Below are positions 19,208 to 26,926 of a stretch of DNA of 60,883 bases, piece after piece. Each line of letters opens with the position of its first letter. The stretch's first letter is position 1. Position numbers and translations under genes: made by a program. This stretch comes from Paenibacillus tritici (GTDB lineage Bacteria > Bacillota > Bacilli > Paenibacillales > Paenibacillaceae): NCBI RefSeq assembly GCF_013204885.1, contig NZ_JABMKX010000028.1, positions 1 through 60,883 of the forward strand. The letters are read 5' to 3'. Below the pieces are notes generated by a model. It saw nothing but the letters and a program-made list of their open reading frames with translations. It was not told where the DNA came from and made no database searches.

Positions 19208-19245
19208 CTCTATTATAATAGAGATAATATGAATCTAGCGCAATT
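19208..19245 (-). promoter_or_regulatory. Promoter region with perfect palindrome before the SLH enzyme
   Basis: CTCTATTATAATAGAG at 19208-19223 is a perfect 16-bp palindrome containing candidate -10 hexamers (TATTAT or TATAAT). On the minus strand TTGCGC lies 17 bp before TATTAT. A palindrome laid over the -10 could be an operator, possibly related to phosphate or nucleotide supply; that is inference. Confidence 0.5.
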
Positions 19246-19493
19246 TTTCGGAAAAATTTGTTAAGTGCGCATAAAAAAATAGTGAAAAGTAATGAAATAT
19301 ATAAATGTTTAATATGTTTTACACGAAATTTATTATGTTTTCTGAAAAACATGTAAACTACATGTTATTTATATGCTAATAAACGGCGCTTCCCCTCCTA
19401 ATTGGGGGCTGGGCCGCTTATTTGTTGTTTGCGCATAGAGTTGAGGTTAAGCGGCAGTCTTTGAATCACCGGATTGACGAGCCTGAATTGTAT

Positions 19494-19665
19494 GCGCAAA
19501 CATGTTTTTGAAGGCACAACTCCCGCATGAAAATGAGCATTGGGTGGTGTGGAGGCACGTGAGTGAAGTGTAGGCGAAAAACCGAACACATTGGGTGGTG
19601 TGGAGGCACGTGAACGAAAATGTAGGTGAAAAACCGAACACATTGGGTGTTGTGGAGGCGGGAAG
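19494..19665. repeat. Dispersed repeat: leader plus 51-bp tandem units (copy A)
   Basis: A leader at 19494-19538 (with AAACATGTTT, GAAGGCACAACTCC and GCATGAAAATG) is followed by units starting ATTGGGTGGTGTGGAGGC at 19539, 19590 and 19642, spaced 51 and 52 bp. Each unit ends GAAAAACCGAACACA. The same leader and the same unit end recur at 34180-34566. On the minus strand the units keep an open frame of 17-residue repeats (NVFGFSP..), but no ribosome binding site or signal supports translation. Confidence 0.85.
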
Positions 19666-19694
19666 GTGTGTGGGCTGGATGAAGCCCGAAGTGA

Positions 19695-19718
19695 ACAAAA
19701 GGGGCACTAATGCCCCTT
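19695..19718 (-). terminator. Likely serS terminator
   Basis: AAGGGGCA (19699-19706) pairs with TGCCCCTT (19711-19718). On the minus strand the stem is followed by four T's. It lies 57 bp after the serS stop codon. Confidence 0.65.
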
Positions 19719-19775
19719 AATTCGCCTGGTGCCCCAAAAGTGGGCGGATGAGTAGCCGGTGGTGTTAAGGTGAGA

Positions 19776-21056
19776 TTACTTGTGTTCGATCCACTCAGCC
19801 CCGCCCATATAAGGCCGCAGCGCCTGCGGGATATAGAGCGTTCCGTCCTCCTGCTGGTGGTTCTCCAGCAGCGGAATCAGAATGCGGGGAGTGGCCACCG
19901 CAGTGTTGTTAAGGGTATGGCAATATTGCAGCCGCCCGTCTTCATCGCGGTAACGGATGCCTGAGCGGCGGGCCTGGAAGTCGAGCAGGTTGGAAGCCGA
20001 ATGCGTCTCCCCATAAGCTTCTCTGCTGGGCATCCAGGTCTCGATGTCATACTGCTTATGGGTCTTCATCGCCATGTCGCCGCTACAGACAGCGACTACC
20101 CGGTAAGGCAGCTCCAGCAGCTGCAGAATATGCTCTGCATTGCCGAGAATCTCCTGGAGCATCTGCTCCGACTCAGCGGGGTCGTTGCGGCACATTACCA
20201 CCTGTTCAATCTTCGAGAACTGGTGTACCCGGTACAGCCCGCGCACATCGCGGCCGGCCGAGCCTACCTCGCGGCGGAAGCAAGCCGACATCCCGGCCAG
20301 CCGCAGCGGCTGCTCAAGCTCCAGCGTCTCATCGCTGTAGAGCGAGACCAGCGACACCTCCGAGGTGCCGGCCAGCCAGCGCTTCTCTCCCGTCAGCTCG
20401 TAGGTCTGATCCATGCCGCCGGGGAAGAATCCGGTCCGCTCCAAGGCCTCCGGCCGGACGATCACCGGCACATCCATGACGGTGAAGCCGCGCTGCATCA
20501 GCACATCCAGGGCCAGCCGCTGCACAGCGAGGTGCAGCAGCAGACCGGCTCCCTTCAGCACATAGCTGCGGGGGCCGCCGGCCTTGACGCCGCGCGGAAG
20601 GTCGAGGATGTCGTGCAGCTCTCCGAGCTCGACATGGTCCCGCGCGCGGAAGCCGAATACCGGCGGCGTGCCGTACCGCCGCAGCTCCACGTTCGCGCTA
20701 TCATCCGGCCCGATCGGCGTATCGGCCGATACAGGATTCGGCGCGAGCAGCAGCAGCTCCCCGCAGCGGCGCTCCGCCTCCAGCAGCTCGGCCTCAAGCT
20801 TCGTCAACTCGCCATTAAGCGTCCGCACCTGCGCCTTGGCCTGTTCTCCGCCTTCGGCGTCGCCCTGGCGCAGCCGCCGCTCGACCTCTTTGGTCAGCGC
20901 GTTCCGCTCCGCCCGGCGCTGTTCGGTCTCCCGGCGGGCCAGCCGCCGCCGGTCATCCCATGCCAGCAGCTCCGCAAGCGGGAACTCCAGCCTTTTCCAC
21001 TCTGCCGTCTTCCGTACAATGTCCTCATTCTCCCTGATCCAATTCATGTCCAGCAT
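19776..21056 (-). CDS. serS: Seryl-tRNA synthetase
   Basis: The 426-residue class II synthetase charges tRNA-Ser. The N-terminal long coiled-coil arm (about 25-105, rich in Arg/Glu) contacts the tRNA variable arm. Motif 2 (ACFRREVGSAGRDVRGLYRVHQF) and motif 3 (near the C-terminus, HTLNNTAVATPRILIPLLEN) are intact. Length matches the family. ATG 21056 has AAGGAG 10 bases upstream; the second Met three residues on is an alternative. A T-box leader precedes it, so expression should rise when uncharged tRNA-Ser accumulates. The arm region is unusually Arg/Ala rich and GC-rich compared with neighbours. Confidence 0.97.
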   Translation of the reverse strand: MLDMNWIRENEDIVRKTAEWKRLEFPLAELLAWDDRRRLARRETEQRRAERNALTKEVERRLRQGDAEGGEQAKAQVRTLNGELTKLEAELLEAERRCGELLLLAPNPVSADTPIGPDDSANVELRRYGTPPVFGFRARDHVELGELHDILDLPRGVKAGGPRSYVLKGAGLLLHLAVQRLALDVLMQRGFTVMDVPVIVRPEALERTGFFPGGMDQTYELTGEKRWLAGTSEVSLVSLYSDETLELEQPLRLAGMSACFRREVGSAGRDVRGLYRVHQFSKIEQVVMCRNDPAESEQMLQEILGNAEHILQLLELPYRVVAVCSGDMAMKTHKQYDIETWMPSREAYGETHSASNLLDFQARRSGIRYRDEDGRLQYCHTLNNTAVATPRILIPLLENHQQEDGTLYIPQALRPYMGGAEWIEHK

Positions 21057-21061
21057 GCCGC

Positions 21062-21309
21062 ATCCGCTCCTTCTTGGGGTTAAAAAAATGCAAAAAACGC
21101 CCTCATCCATGGGACGAGGAGCGTCAGCTCGCGGTGCCACCCAGGTTGACCTCATTCACGTTAAGCAACTCTAATGCACGGAATAAGGCCCTCTTTGGTC
21201 TTCGCGGTAACGGGCGAAACCCGGTAAACTTAGGGAACAGGGAGCTGCTCCGGTCGCAGACGCCTCGCGGTTGGATGCCGTTCATTGGCCTGGTCGGGAT
21301 ATAGGTTTG
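21062..21309 (-). promoter_or_regulatory. T-box riboswitch leader of serS
   Basis: The conserved T-box element TGGGTGGCACCGCG occupies 21143-21130 on the minus strand. A terminator stem (21092-21123) with a run of six T's follows just before the serS start. Upstream is about 165 bases of leader able to form stem I. Uncharged tRNA-Ser would bind and favour the antiterminator. I could not fix the specifier codon by eye. Confidence 0.92.
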
Positions 21310-21315
21310 CCGTTT

Positions 21316-21344
21316 ATTATAACCAGAGCAGCGCCGGGTTGCAA
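21316..21344 (-). promoter_or_regulatory. serS promoter
   Basis: On the minus strand TTGCAA (21344-21339), a 17-bp spacer and a perfect TATAAT (21321-21316) form a strong SigA promoter that starts the T-box leader. Confidence 0.85.
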
Positions 21345-21357
21345 GTATAATTGAGGT

Positions 21358-21387
21358 TTGACAAAATTCCTTGTACTCTGCTAGGAT
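21358..21387 (+). promoter_or_regulatory. Promoter of the flavin reductase gene
   Basis: A perfect TTGACA at 21358-21363 is followed after 18 bp by TAGGAT (21382-21387). It is 78 bp before the start codon at 21465 and back to back with the serS promoter. Confidence 0.6.
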
Positions 21388-21464
21388 TATTACTAATTTG
21401 AAGTATCAGTGTCCGGTGCAGCAGCCCGGCATATCCTATAATAGCGGACGGAAGAGGTGCGGAA

Positions 21465-22034
21465 ATGGCCAAAATAGTAGTAATCAACGGAACGCCATCC
21501 CTGGTGTCCCGGATCAATGCCGTGATTGAATATGCAGAGAATGGTCTGCGGGAGCGCGGGTTTGAAGTGGAGCGTATTAATGTAGCGGAGCTTCCGGCGG
21601 AGGATCTGATCCACACCAAATTTGAGAGCGAAGCCATCGTCAAGGCGAACGGTCTCGTAGCCGAAGCCGATGCGGTAATCGTAGTCAGTCCGGTGTACAA
21701 AGCGTCCTATACCGGAGTGCTGAAGACCTTCCTGGATCTGGTTCCGCAAAAAGGGCTGGCCGGCAAAATCGTTCTGCCGCTCTTCATGGGCGGAAGCCTC
21801 GCGCATCTGCTCGCCATTGACTATGCGCTGAAGCCGGTACTATCCGTGCTGGGCGCCCGCTATATTCTTGGCGGAGTCTATGCGGTAGACTCCCAGGCTG
21901 TCCGTAACGACCAGGGAGTGGTCGAGCTGGCGGAAGAACTTAAGCTGCGCCTGAACAGCGTGCTGGAGGAGCTGGCGGAAGAGACCGAGCATAAGGTGGC
22001 ACGTAAGGCAGGGCAATCAACAGCCGTAGAATAA
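21465..22034 (+). CDS. NADPH-dependent FMN reductase (SsuE-like)
   Basis: The 189-residue flavodoxin-fold protein has the FMN phosphate loop at the start (VVINGTPSLVSRINAV), ADAVIVVSPVYKASYTGVLKTFLDLV (typical SsuE/azoreductase pattern that stacks on FMN) and GGSLAHLLAIDYALKPVL. It would use NADPH to reduce FMN, commonly to feed a monooxygenase. No monooxygenase or sulfonate transporter is adjacent, so its partner is unknown. It is a single-gene unit closed by the strong terminator at 22070-22114. Confidence 0.9.
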   Translation: MAKIVVINGTPSLVSRINAVIEYAENGLRERGFEVERINVAELPAEDLIHTKFESEAIVKANGLVAEADAVIVVSPVYKASYTGVLKTFLDLVPQKGLAGKIVLPLFMGGSLAHLLAIDYALKPVLSVLGARYILGGVYAVDSQAVRNDQGVVELAEELKLRLNSVLEELAEETEHKVARKAGQSTAVE

Positions 22035-22069
22035 CGTTAGGCTGCTGCCTCCATCTGCCCGGTACAATC

Positions 22070-22114
22070 AAAAGGCACTACACTACCCGAATGCGGGAGT
22101 GTAGTGCCTTTTTG
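22070..22114. terminator. Strong bidirectional terminator
   Basis: AAAAGGCACTACACT pairs with AGTGTAGTGCCTTTTT around the loop ACCCGAATGCGGG. It stands between the convergent flavin reductase gene and nrdG and serves both strands. Confidence 0.93.
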
Positions 22115-22124
22115 TATGTGAATG

Positions 22125-22652
22125 TTATACCCCTTGAAAGCACAGCTCCGGCTCCCACAGTACAACCATATCGCCCGCCAGGCTCGCCGGAATATCAATA
22201 ATCCGCTGGTTGCTGCTTCCCCGGTAGGAGAGGGTGAGGTCTTTGAGTTCTTCGACAAACCGGCCGTCGATCACCACCTGGCATAAGGCCAGCAGCTTCC
22301 ATTCCGCTGAACCGGGGGAAGCGGTAAGCTCCTCGTACGTATAGCCGGTGTAGATCCAGACCGGGAAGCCCGGCAGCTTGGCCCGCAGCTCGTGAATGAA
22401 CGCTGCCGCTTCCTCTGCCGAGAAAAAAGGGTCCCCGCCCGCGAGCGTCAACCCGTCCAGCAGCGGATTGCCCGCGATCTCTTCTATAATCTCCTGCTGC
22501 CGCTCCGGGGTGAAGACCTCTCCGTAGTTAAAGTTCCAGGTCTTCGGATTGAAGCAGCCTGGGCAGCGGTGGCGGCACCCGCTGAAGAAGAGGACGGCCC
22601 GCAGGCCTTCCCCCTCATTGATCGACTCCGGGTAATATCCGCAGATGTTCAT
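22125..22652 (-). CDS. nrdG: Anaerobic ribonucleotide reductase activase
   Basis: The 175-residue radical-SAM enzyme generates the glycyl radical on NrdD. The iron-sulfur motif CX3CX2C is at Cys26, Cys30 and Cys33 (CRHRCPGC), followed by the SAM-binding GGDPFF near residue 73. Length is typical of NrdG. Its start overlaps the nrdD stop by 4 bp, so the two are translationally coupled. Confidence 0.95.
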   Translation of the reverse strand: MNICGYYPESINEGEGLRAVLFFSGCRHRCPGCFNPKTWNFNYGEVFTPERQQEIIEEIAGNPLLDGLTLAGGDPFFSAEEAAAFIHELRAKLPGFPVWIYTGYTYEELTASPGSAEWKLLALCQVVIDGRFVEELKDLTLSYRGSSNQRIIDIPASLAGDMVVLWEPELCFQGV

Positions 22653-24634
22653 AGATGCTTAACGCGGTCCCGGACTTCGGCTTGCTTGGCAGCGTTGAAG
22701 CGGGTCTGATAGTCGCCGGTCAAATATCCGGTTACCCGGCGCAGACGGCGGATATGTGTAGTATCCTCATGCGCATTGCAGGTAGGGCAATTCGTACCGA
22801 TTACACCTTCATAGCCGCAGCCGGAGCAGCGGTCGATCGGGTGGTTGATGCTGAAGTAGCTGATGTCCTGCTCCAGCGCGTATTTGATGATTTTGACGAA
22901 GGCTGCAGGGTTGCTCCGGGCATTACCGTTCAGCTCTACATAAGAGATCGCTCCGGCGTTGCAATATTCATGGAAAGGGGCTTCCAGGCTAATCTTCTTG
23001 GCTGCGCTCAGTTCATGATAGACCGGGATATGAAAAGAGTTCGTATAGTATTCACGGTTGGTTACACCCGGGATCGAGCCAAGAACCTTGCGGTCAATCT
23101 TGGTGAACTTGCCGGAGAGCCCTTCGGCCGGGGTGGCGAACAAGGTAATGTTCAGATTAAGCTCCTCGCTCTTGCGGTCGCAATATTCACGCATGTGGCG
23201 GACGATGGCTACAGCCTTGGCATGGATCTCCATATCTTCGCCATGATGCTTGCCGTACATGGCCTTCATGCATTCCGCCATCCCGATGAAGCCCAGCGAC
23301 AGGCTGCCATGCTTCAGCAGTTCACCGACACTGTCATCGGGGGCAAGCTGCTCGCCGCCTTCCCAGACGCCTTCGCGCATCATGAAATCGGAGGCTTTGG
23401 CCTTCTGCGCAGCCTGAATACGGAAACGGTGCAGCAGGCCTTCCAGCGCCACATCCATATAGTGATTCAGGTCTCCGATAAATCCTTCTTCATCAGCGGC
23501 CAGGCGCCGGCCGGTCACGGTTCCGTAAGTAAGACCCAGGCGCACAAGGTTGATCGTATTGAAGGACAGATTACCTTTGCCGGAGCAATGGTTGCGTCCG
23601 AAGCGGTCGCCGAGAACGCGGGTCCGGCAGCCCATTGTAGCAAATTCGGTATCCGGGTCCGCCGGATCATAGTATTGCATGTTCAGCGGAGCGTCCAGAT
23701 TGGCGAAGTTCGGATACAATCTGCGTGCAGAGCACTCTGCGGCCTTCAGGAACAGCTCATAGTTGGGATCGCCCGGCTGCTGGTTGACGCCTTGCTTACA
23801 TTTGAAAATCTGAATCGGGAACACCGGCGTCTCCCCGCTGCCAAGTCCGTTCATCGTGGCCGTCAGCAGGGAGCTGATCACAAGCTGGCCCTCCGGTGAG
23901 GTGCAGGTCCCGTAGTTGATGCTGGTGAATGGAATCTGGCCGCCGGAGCGGCTGGACATTGTATTCAGGTTATGTACCATACTCTCTGCTGCCTGGAGTG
24001 TCTCGCTCTCCGTCTCCTTCAGGGCGAAACGGAAGGCGCGCGGATACTGCTCTGCCAGATCGGTGCGGCTCATTGTGATCTCGCCAAGCTCCGCTACTAC
24101 TGCCTTTTCCTCGAAATATTCCACGCCCTTGCGGAACAGCTTCGCGAAGGACTTGGTGACATAAGGGGCCAGGTCATAGTCCAGCTTGTTGGCAGATACG
24201 CCGCCGTACTGGGCATTCTGCTGGGACTGGAAAATAATCGCCACCAGCGACATCGCCGTCATAATCGAGTTGGGAGGACGCACGCTGCCGTTGCCGGTAT
24301 TGAAGCCTTCGCGCAGAAGCCGTTCGAACGGAATGAAGATGCAGTTCGTGGTTCCGATGGCATATTGATCCAGGTCGTGTACATAAACGACATTATCAAG
24401 AGAAGCCTGCACGAGCTGCGGCGGCATGGTGAAGTTGCGGGCATACCACTTGGAATATTCACTGCCGAATTTGCTCATTTTGCCGGAGAAGCTCTCCCCG
24501 TTCAAATTGGCGTTCTCGCGCAGCAGATCCAGATCCCGGCTGTCGATAATATCCCGTCCCAGATGAATGACCTCTTCCAAAAGAACCTCCTGTGCAGCTT
24601 GTCCTTCGTTATAACGTTTCTCCAGCAGCGTCAT
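22649..24634 (-). CDS. nrdD: Anaerobic (class III) ribonucleoside-triphosphate reductase
   Basis: The 661-residue glycyl-radical enzyme makes deoxyribonucleotides without oxygen. Visible are the catalytic-barrel segments (NSIMTAMSLVAIIFQSQQNAQYGG; ATMGCRTRV), the zinc site CSGC..CPTC near residues 612-629 and the glycyl-radical loop RVTGYLTGDY near the end. No N-terminal ATP-cone is seen, unlike the longer E. coli enzyme, so dATP inhibition through a cone is not expected. GAGGAGAG precedes the ATG. A cobalamin riboswitch, a terminator and a NrdR box lie upstream. Confidence 0.96.
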   Translation of the reverse strand: MTLLEKRYNEGQAAQEVLLEEVIHLGRDIIDSRDLDLLRENANLNGESFSGKMSKFGSEYSKWYARNFTMPPQLVQASLDNVVYVHDLDQYAIGTTNCIFIPFERLLREGFNTGNGSVRPPNSIMTAMSLVAIIFQSQQNAQYGGVSANKLDYDLAPYVTKSFAKLFRKGVEYFEEKAVVAELGEITMSRTDLAEQYPRAFRFALKETESETLQAAESMVHNLNTMSSRSGGQIPFTSINYGTCTSPEGQLVISSLLTATMNGLGSGETPVFPIQIFKCKQGVNQQPGDPNYELFLKAAECSARRLYPNFANLDAPLNMQYYDPADPDTEFATMGCRTRVLGDRFGRNHCSGKGNLSFNTINLVRLGLTYGTVTGRRLAADEEGFIGDLNHYMDVALEGLLHRFRIQAAQKAKASDFMMREGVWEGGEQLAPDDSVGELLKHGSLSLGFIGMAECMKAMYGKHHGEDMEIHAKAVAIVRHMREYCDRKSEELNLNITLFATPAEGLSGKFTKIDRKVLGSIPGVTNREYYTNSFHIPVYHELSAAKKISLEAPFHEYCNAGAISYVELNGNARSNPAAFVKIIKYALEQDISYFSINHPIDRCSGCGYEGVIGTNCPTCNAHEDTTHIRRLRRVTGYLTGDYQTRFNAAKQAEVRDRVKHL

Positions 24635-24699
24635 TATATAGCTCTCTCCTCTCGTATTGTAAGCGTCAATCTCTATCTGTAGTCTGTCAGGACGTCAGT

Positions 24700-24735
24700 A
24701 AAAAAAGCATCTCCGGCCGGAAAGGCGGGAAATGC
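24700..24735 (-). terminator. Riboswitch-linked terminator before nrdD
   Basis: On the minus strand GCATTTCC (24735-24728) pairs with GGAGATGC (24714-24707), followed by seven T's. It ends 65 bp before the nrdD start and downstream of the cobalamin aptamer, the place expected for an expression platform that switches transcription off. Confidence 0.8.
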
Positions 24736-24752
24736 CCGAATGCGTAACGCAG

Positions 24753-24798
24753 AGCCGATACCTGAAGACGATAAACGTATCGTCCTCAGGTATCGGCA
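24753..24798 (-). other. Long leader hairpin upstream of the nrdD terminator
   Basis: GCCGATACCTGA.GACGATA pairs almost perfectly with TATCGTC.TCAGGTATCGGC around a short loop. It lies between aptamer and terminator and may be part of the expression platform or a stabilising element. Confidence 0.7.
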
Positions 24799-24893
24799 GC
24801 CTCTGGCCCGGATAACGGGAGGCTAACTCTGCCCGTGCTTGGCCGCATACGGACACCTCGCCTGTTCCTCGCAGGAGTCGTAGCGGTGCCACC

Positions 24894-25103
24894 GAAACAG
24901 GCAGGTCTCCTGGCTTCCGGCATAGCCTCAGGCGCCTTCCCGGGGAGCATATTCCGCTCCTTAGTGGCAGTTGGCCGGAGGGTGTAGCTCCAGGAGCGCA
25001 GGGCACCTTGGAGCAGCCGGTTACAGTGGCGGGACCGCAGCGGTTTTGCACCGCGTTTCCCTATTAAGTCTCCTCTCCATTGAGAGAGTGAAACACCTGT
25101 TTC
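24894..25103 (-). promoter_or_regulatory. Cobalamin (B12) riboswitch of nrdDG
   Basis: On the minus strand the aptamer shows the hallmark pieces in order: GCGGTCCCGCCACTGTAA, GCCACTAAGGAGCGG, and GGAAGCCAGGAGACCTGCC. P1 closes with GAAACAGG/CCTGTTTC (arms 24894-24901 and 25096-25103). Adenosylcobalamin binding would be expected to shut off nrdDG, which makes sense if the cell also has a B12-dependent class II reductase elsewhere. Confidence 0.92.
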
Positions 25104-25134
25104 TACTATATTTTGTTACTGTTTAATAAACGTA

Positions 25135-25150
25135 ACTCAATATATTGTGT
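25135..25150. promoter_or_regulatory. NrdR box upstream of nrdDG
   Basis: ACTCAATATATTGTGT matches the NrdR consensus ACACWATATATWGTGT at 15 of 16 positions. A weaker partner may sit at 25101-25116 about three helical turns away. The location, about 25-40 bp before the probable transcription start, overlaps the -35 region and fits repression by NrdR-(d)ATP. Confidence 0.75.
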
Positions 25151-25209
25151 TTGTAAATGTTTTTTTGTAATCCCGCACGGGGAGCGGGTTCCGCGCTTTT
25201 ACTCACAGC

Positions 25210-25240
25210 TGATCCACAGTTAGTCCACAGGTAATCCACA
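25210..25240. other. Cluster of three DnaA-box-like 9-mers
   Basis: TGATCCACA (25210-25218), TAGTCCACA (25221-25229) and TAATCCACA (25232-25240) lie in the same orientation at 11-bp spacing. Each differs from TTATCCACA by one or two bases. The rest of 25151-25466 shows no gene. Confidence 0.4.
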
Positions 25241-25466
25241 ACTTTCCTATTAATTCGGCCGAAATGATTCATAAAATCTCCGAAAATACGCCACAAAGAA
25301 TCCATAAATAGAGTGCGTCTAATCCTCGCAATTCGTCTGGAAAGATAGAATAGAAGAAAGGGGGATTGGCGATTTGTGGGCGGGCCGGTGAAGGGGTACA
25401 ATAGGAGGGAAGGCCAGCATGCGATGATCAGGTTAGGCATACCACATATTCAGGAGGGATGTCACA

Positions 25467-25775
25467 ATGGCAATTGGCGAAGTGACCGTTATTCCAATCG
25501 GCACAGGCAGCACCAGTCTCAGCAGCTATGTGGCCGACATGCAGCGTGTGCTGCAGACGGTGGAGGGAATTACCTATGAGCTTACTTCCATGGGGACGAT
25601 TATTGAAGGGCCGGTCGGGCGGATTCTGGCTGCGGTAGAAGCGCTGCATGAATCGCCCTTTACCTCAGGAGCACAGAGAGTCTCCACATCCCTTAAGATG
25701 GATGACCGCCGTGACAAGCCTTCCACGAGCCGCAGCAAGCTGGAAGCGGTGGAACGCAAGCTGCAAGGAGAGTAA
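25467..25775 (+). CDS. MTH1187/YkoF-type thiamine-binding family protein
   Basis: The 102-residue protein has the UPF0045/MTH1187 ferredoxin-like fold: start IGEVTVIPIGTGSTSLSSYVADMQRVL, central YELTSMGTIIEGPVGRILAAVEALHES and basic C-terminus. Family members bind thiamine or its pyrimidine part; a role in thiamine salvage is inferred only from the family. AGGAGG precedes the ATG. The following isomerase gene starts 46 bp later, so they may be co-transcribed. Confidence 0.87.
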   Translation: MAIGEVTVIPIGTGSTSLSSYVADMQRVLQTVEGITYELTSMGTIIEGPVGRILAAVEALHESPFTSGAQRVSTSLKMDDRRDKPSTSRSKLEAVERKLQGE

Positions 25776-25821
25776 CCCATATAGTATCTAATCAGAATCA
25801 CCGATAAGGAGCGGATTCTTC

Positions 25822-26601
25822 ATGACAGAAGCAGCACAGCAGATCGGAATTCAAATGTATACACTGCGCGACCAGACGGAGCACGATTTCCTCGGCACAC
25901 TGGCCAAGGTTGCAGAGATGGGGTACCAGGCCGTGGAATTCGCCGGTTATTTCGGTGTATCTGCAGCGGAACTGCGCCGTAAGCTGGATGAACTTGGCCT
26001 GGCCGCCCCTTCGGCGCATGTAGGCCTGGACTTCAGCAGTCTGGATAAGATGGAACAGGCCTTAGCCAAAGAGATTGAATATGCGGTTGAGCTTGGACTG
26101 CAATATATAATCACCCCGTCGGCACCGCTTCCTCCGAACCCTACTATGGAGGATGTAACGAGGGTCATTCCATTCCTGGAGAAGGCCTCCGAGATGGTCC
26201 GGGCAGCAGGAATGCAATACGGCTATCACAACCATGATTATGAATTCGCAGAGGTAGACGGCAAGGCAGTCATTGATATCTGGCTGGAGCAGATTCCTGC
26301 GGAGCATATGCTGGCAGAGTTTGATCTGGGGTGGGTATACAGAGGCGGAGCCCGGCCTGTTGATTATGTCTCACGGTACGCCGGACGTGTTCAGCTGGTC
26401 CATATTAAGGACTTCGGAGCAGACCATGAGGAGACAGATCTCGGCAAAGGCCAGGTTGATTTCCAGAGCGTCTTCGAGATCGCGGAGCAGAGCGGAATTC
26501 TCTACTATATTGTAGAGCAGGAGGCCTACGAGGTATCTTCACTTGCAAGCGCTAAGCTCGCGCTGGATTATTTCCGCGGGCTGGGGCTGATGAAGGGTTA
26601 A
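25822..26601 (+). CDS. Sugar phosphate isomerase/epimerase (AP endonuclease 2 fold)
   Basis: The 259-residue TIM-barrel protein is of the IolE/xylose-isomerase-like family. Metal-ligand segments are recognisable: QIGIQMYTLRDQ at the start, VEFAGYFG, GYHNHDYEF, LAEFDLGWVYRGG and VHIKDF, then IVEQEAY at the C-terminus. The reaction is probably an isomerisation or epimerisation of a keto-sugar; the substrate cannot be told. It stands just before a tRNA gene. Confidence 0.88.
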   Translation: MTEAAQQIGIQMYTLRDQTEHDFLGTLAKVAEMGYQAVEFAGYFGVSAAELRRKLDELGLAAPSAHVGLDFSSLDKMEQALAKEIEYAVELGLQYIITPSAPLPPNPTMEDVTRVIPFLEKASEMVRAAGMQYGYHNHDYEFAEVDGKAVIDIWLEQIPAEHMLAEFDLGWVYRGGARPVDYVSRYAGRVQLVHIKDFGADHEETDLGKGQVDFQSVFEIAEQSGILYYIVEQEAYEVSSLASAKLALDYFRGLGLMKG

Positions 26602-26615
26602 TATAATGCAACAGC

Positions 26616-26650
26616 TTTCAGCGGAAAAGGGCTTGCGTTTTCCGCTGGAA
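26616..26650. other. Inverted repeat overlapping the tRNA promoter
   Basis: CAGCGGAAAA (26619-26628) pairs with TTTTCCGCTG (26638-26647), extended by further pairs. It begins 14 bp after the isomerase stop, has no T-run directly after it and includes the -35 region of the tRNA promoter. Confidence 0.6.
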
Positions 26651-26660
26651 GAGTTATAAT
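26633..26660 (+). promoter_or_regulatory. tRNA-Thr promoter
   Basis: TTGCGT (26633-26638), a 16-bp spacer and a perfect TATAAT (26655-26660) end 32 bp before the tRNA gene. Confidence 0.75.
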
Positions 26661-26692
26661 ATTTTTTGTTTGGCAGATGCAAATGTCTGTAA

Positions 26693-26764
26693 GCTGGTGT
26701 AGCTCAGGGGTAGAGCAACGCACTCGTAATGCGTAGGCCGGGGGTTCAATTCCCTTCACCAGCA
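26693..26764 (+). tRNA. tRNA-Thr (anticodon CGT)
   Basis: The 72-base cloverleaf has acceptor stem GCTGGTG/CACCAGC with discriminator A, D arm GCTC/GAGC, anticodon stem ACGCA/TGCGT with loop CTCGTAA (anticodon CGT at 26725-26727, reading ACG) and T arm GGGGGTTCAATTCCC. The 3' CCA is not encoded and must be added. Confidence 0.96.
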
Positions 26765-26783
26765 TTCTTTTAAAGCCGATAGT

Positions 26784-26822
26784 GGCGCAGGTTCCGGTTT
26801 TTTGGAACTGCGCCTTTTTTTT
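26784..26822 (+). terminator. tRNA-Thr terminator
   Basis: GGCGCAGGTTCC pairs with GGAACTGCGCC, followed by eight T's. It begins 19 bp after the tRNA. Confidence 0.93.
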
Positions 26823-26926
26823 CTATACAGGCAACAAAGTCTAATATTCTTCAAACTTTATAACAAACATTCCAATATAGTATAGTGTTAAGCATATGGT
26901 TGGATGCTAGGAGGCGAGAGTCTTAT

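Noticed and set aside
19398..19707. Short minus-strand frames with FGFSP-type 17-residue repeats as a real repeat protein
   Set aside because: No ribosome binding site or signal peptide, and the frame is disturbed by a 52-bp unit. The similar locus at 34252-34437 also lacks start signals.
24876..24895. GGTGGCACCGC just after the cobalamin aptamer as a T-box
   Set aside because: The core resembles a T-box, but there is no stem I leader or antiterminator before it. The preceding sequence is clearly the B12 aptamer.
24695..25051. Open frame of 118 codons on the minus strand
   Set aside because: It lies entirely within the cobalamin riboswitch and terminator leader of nrdD.
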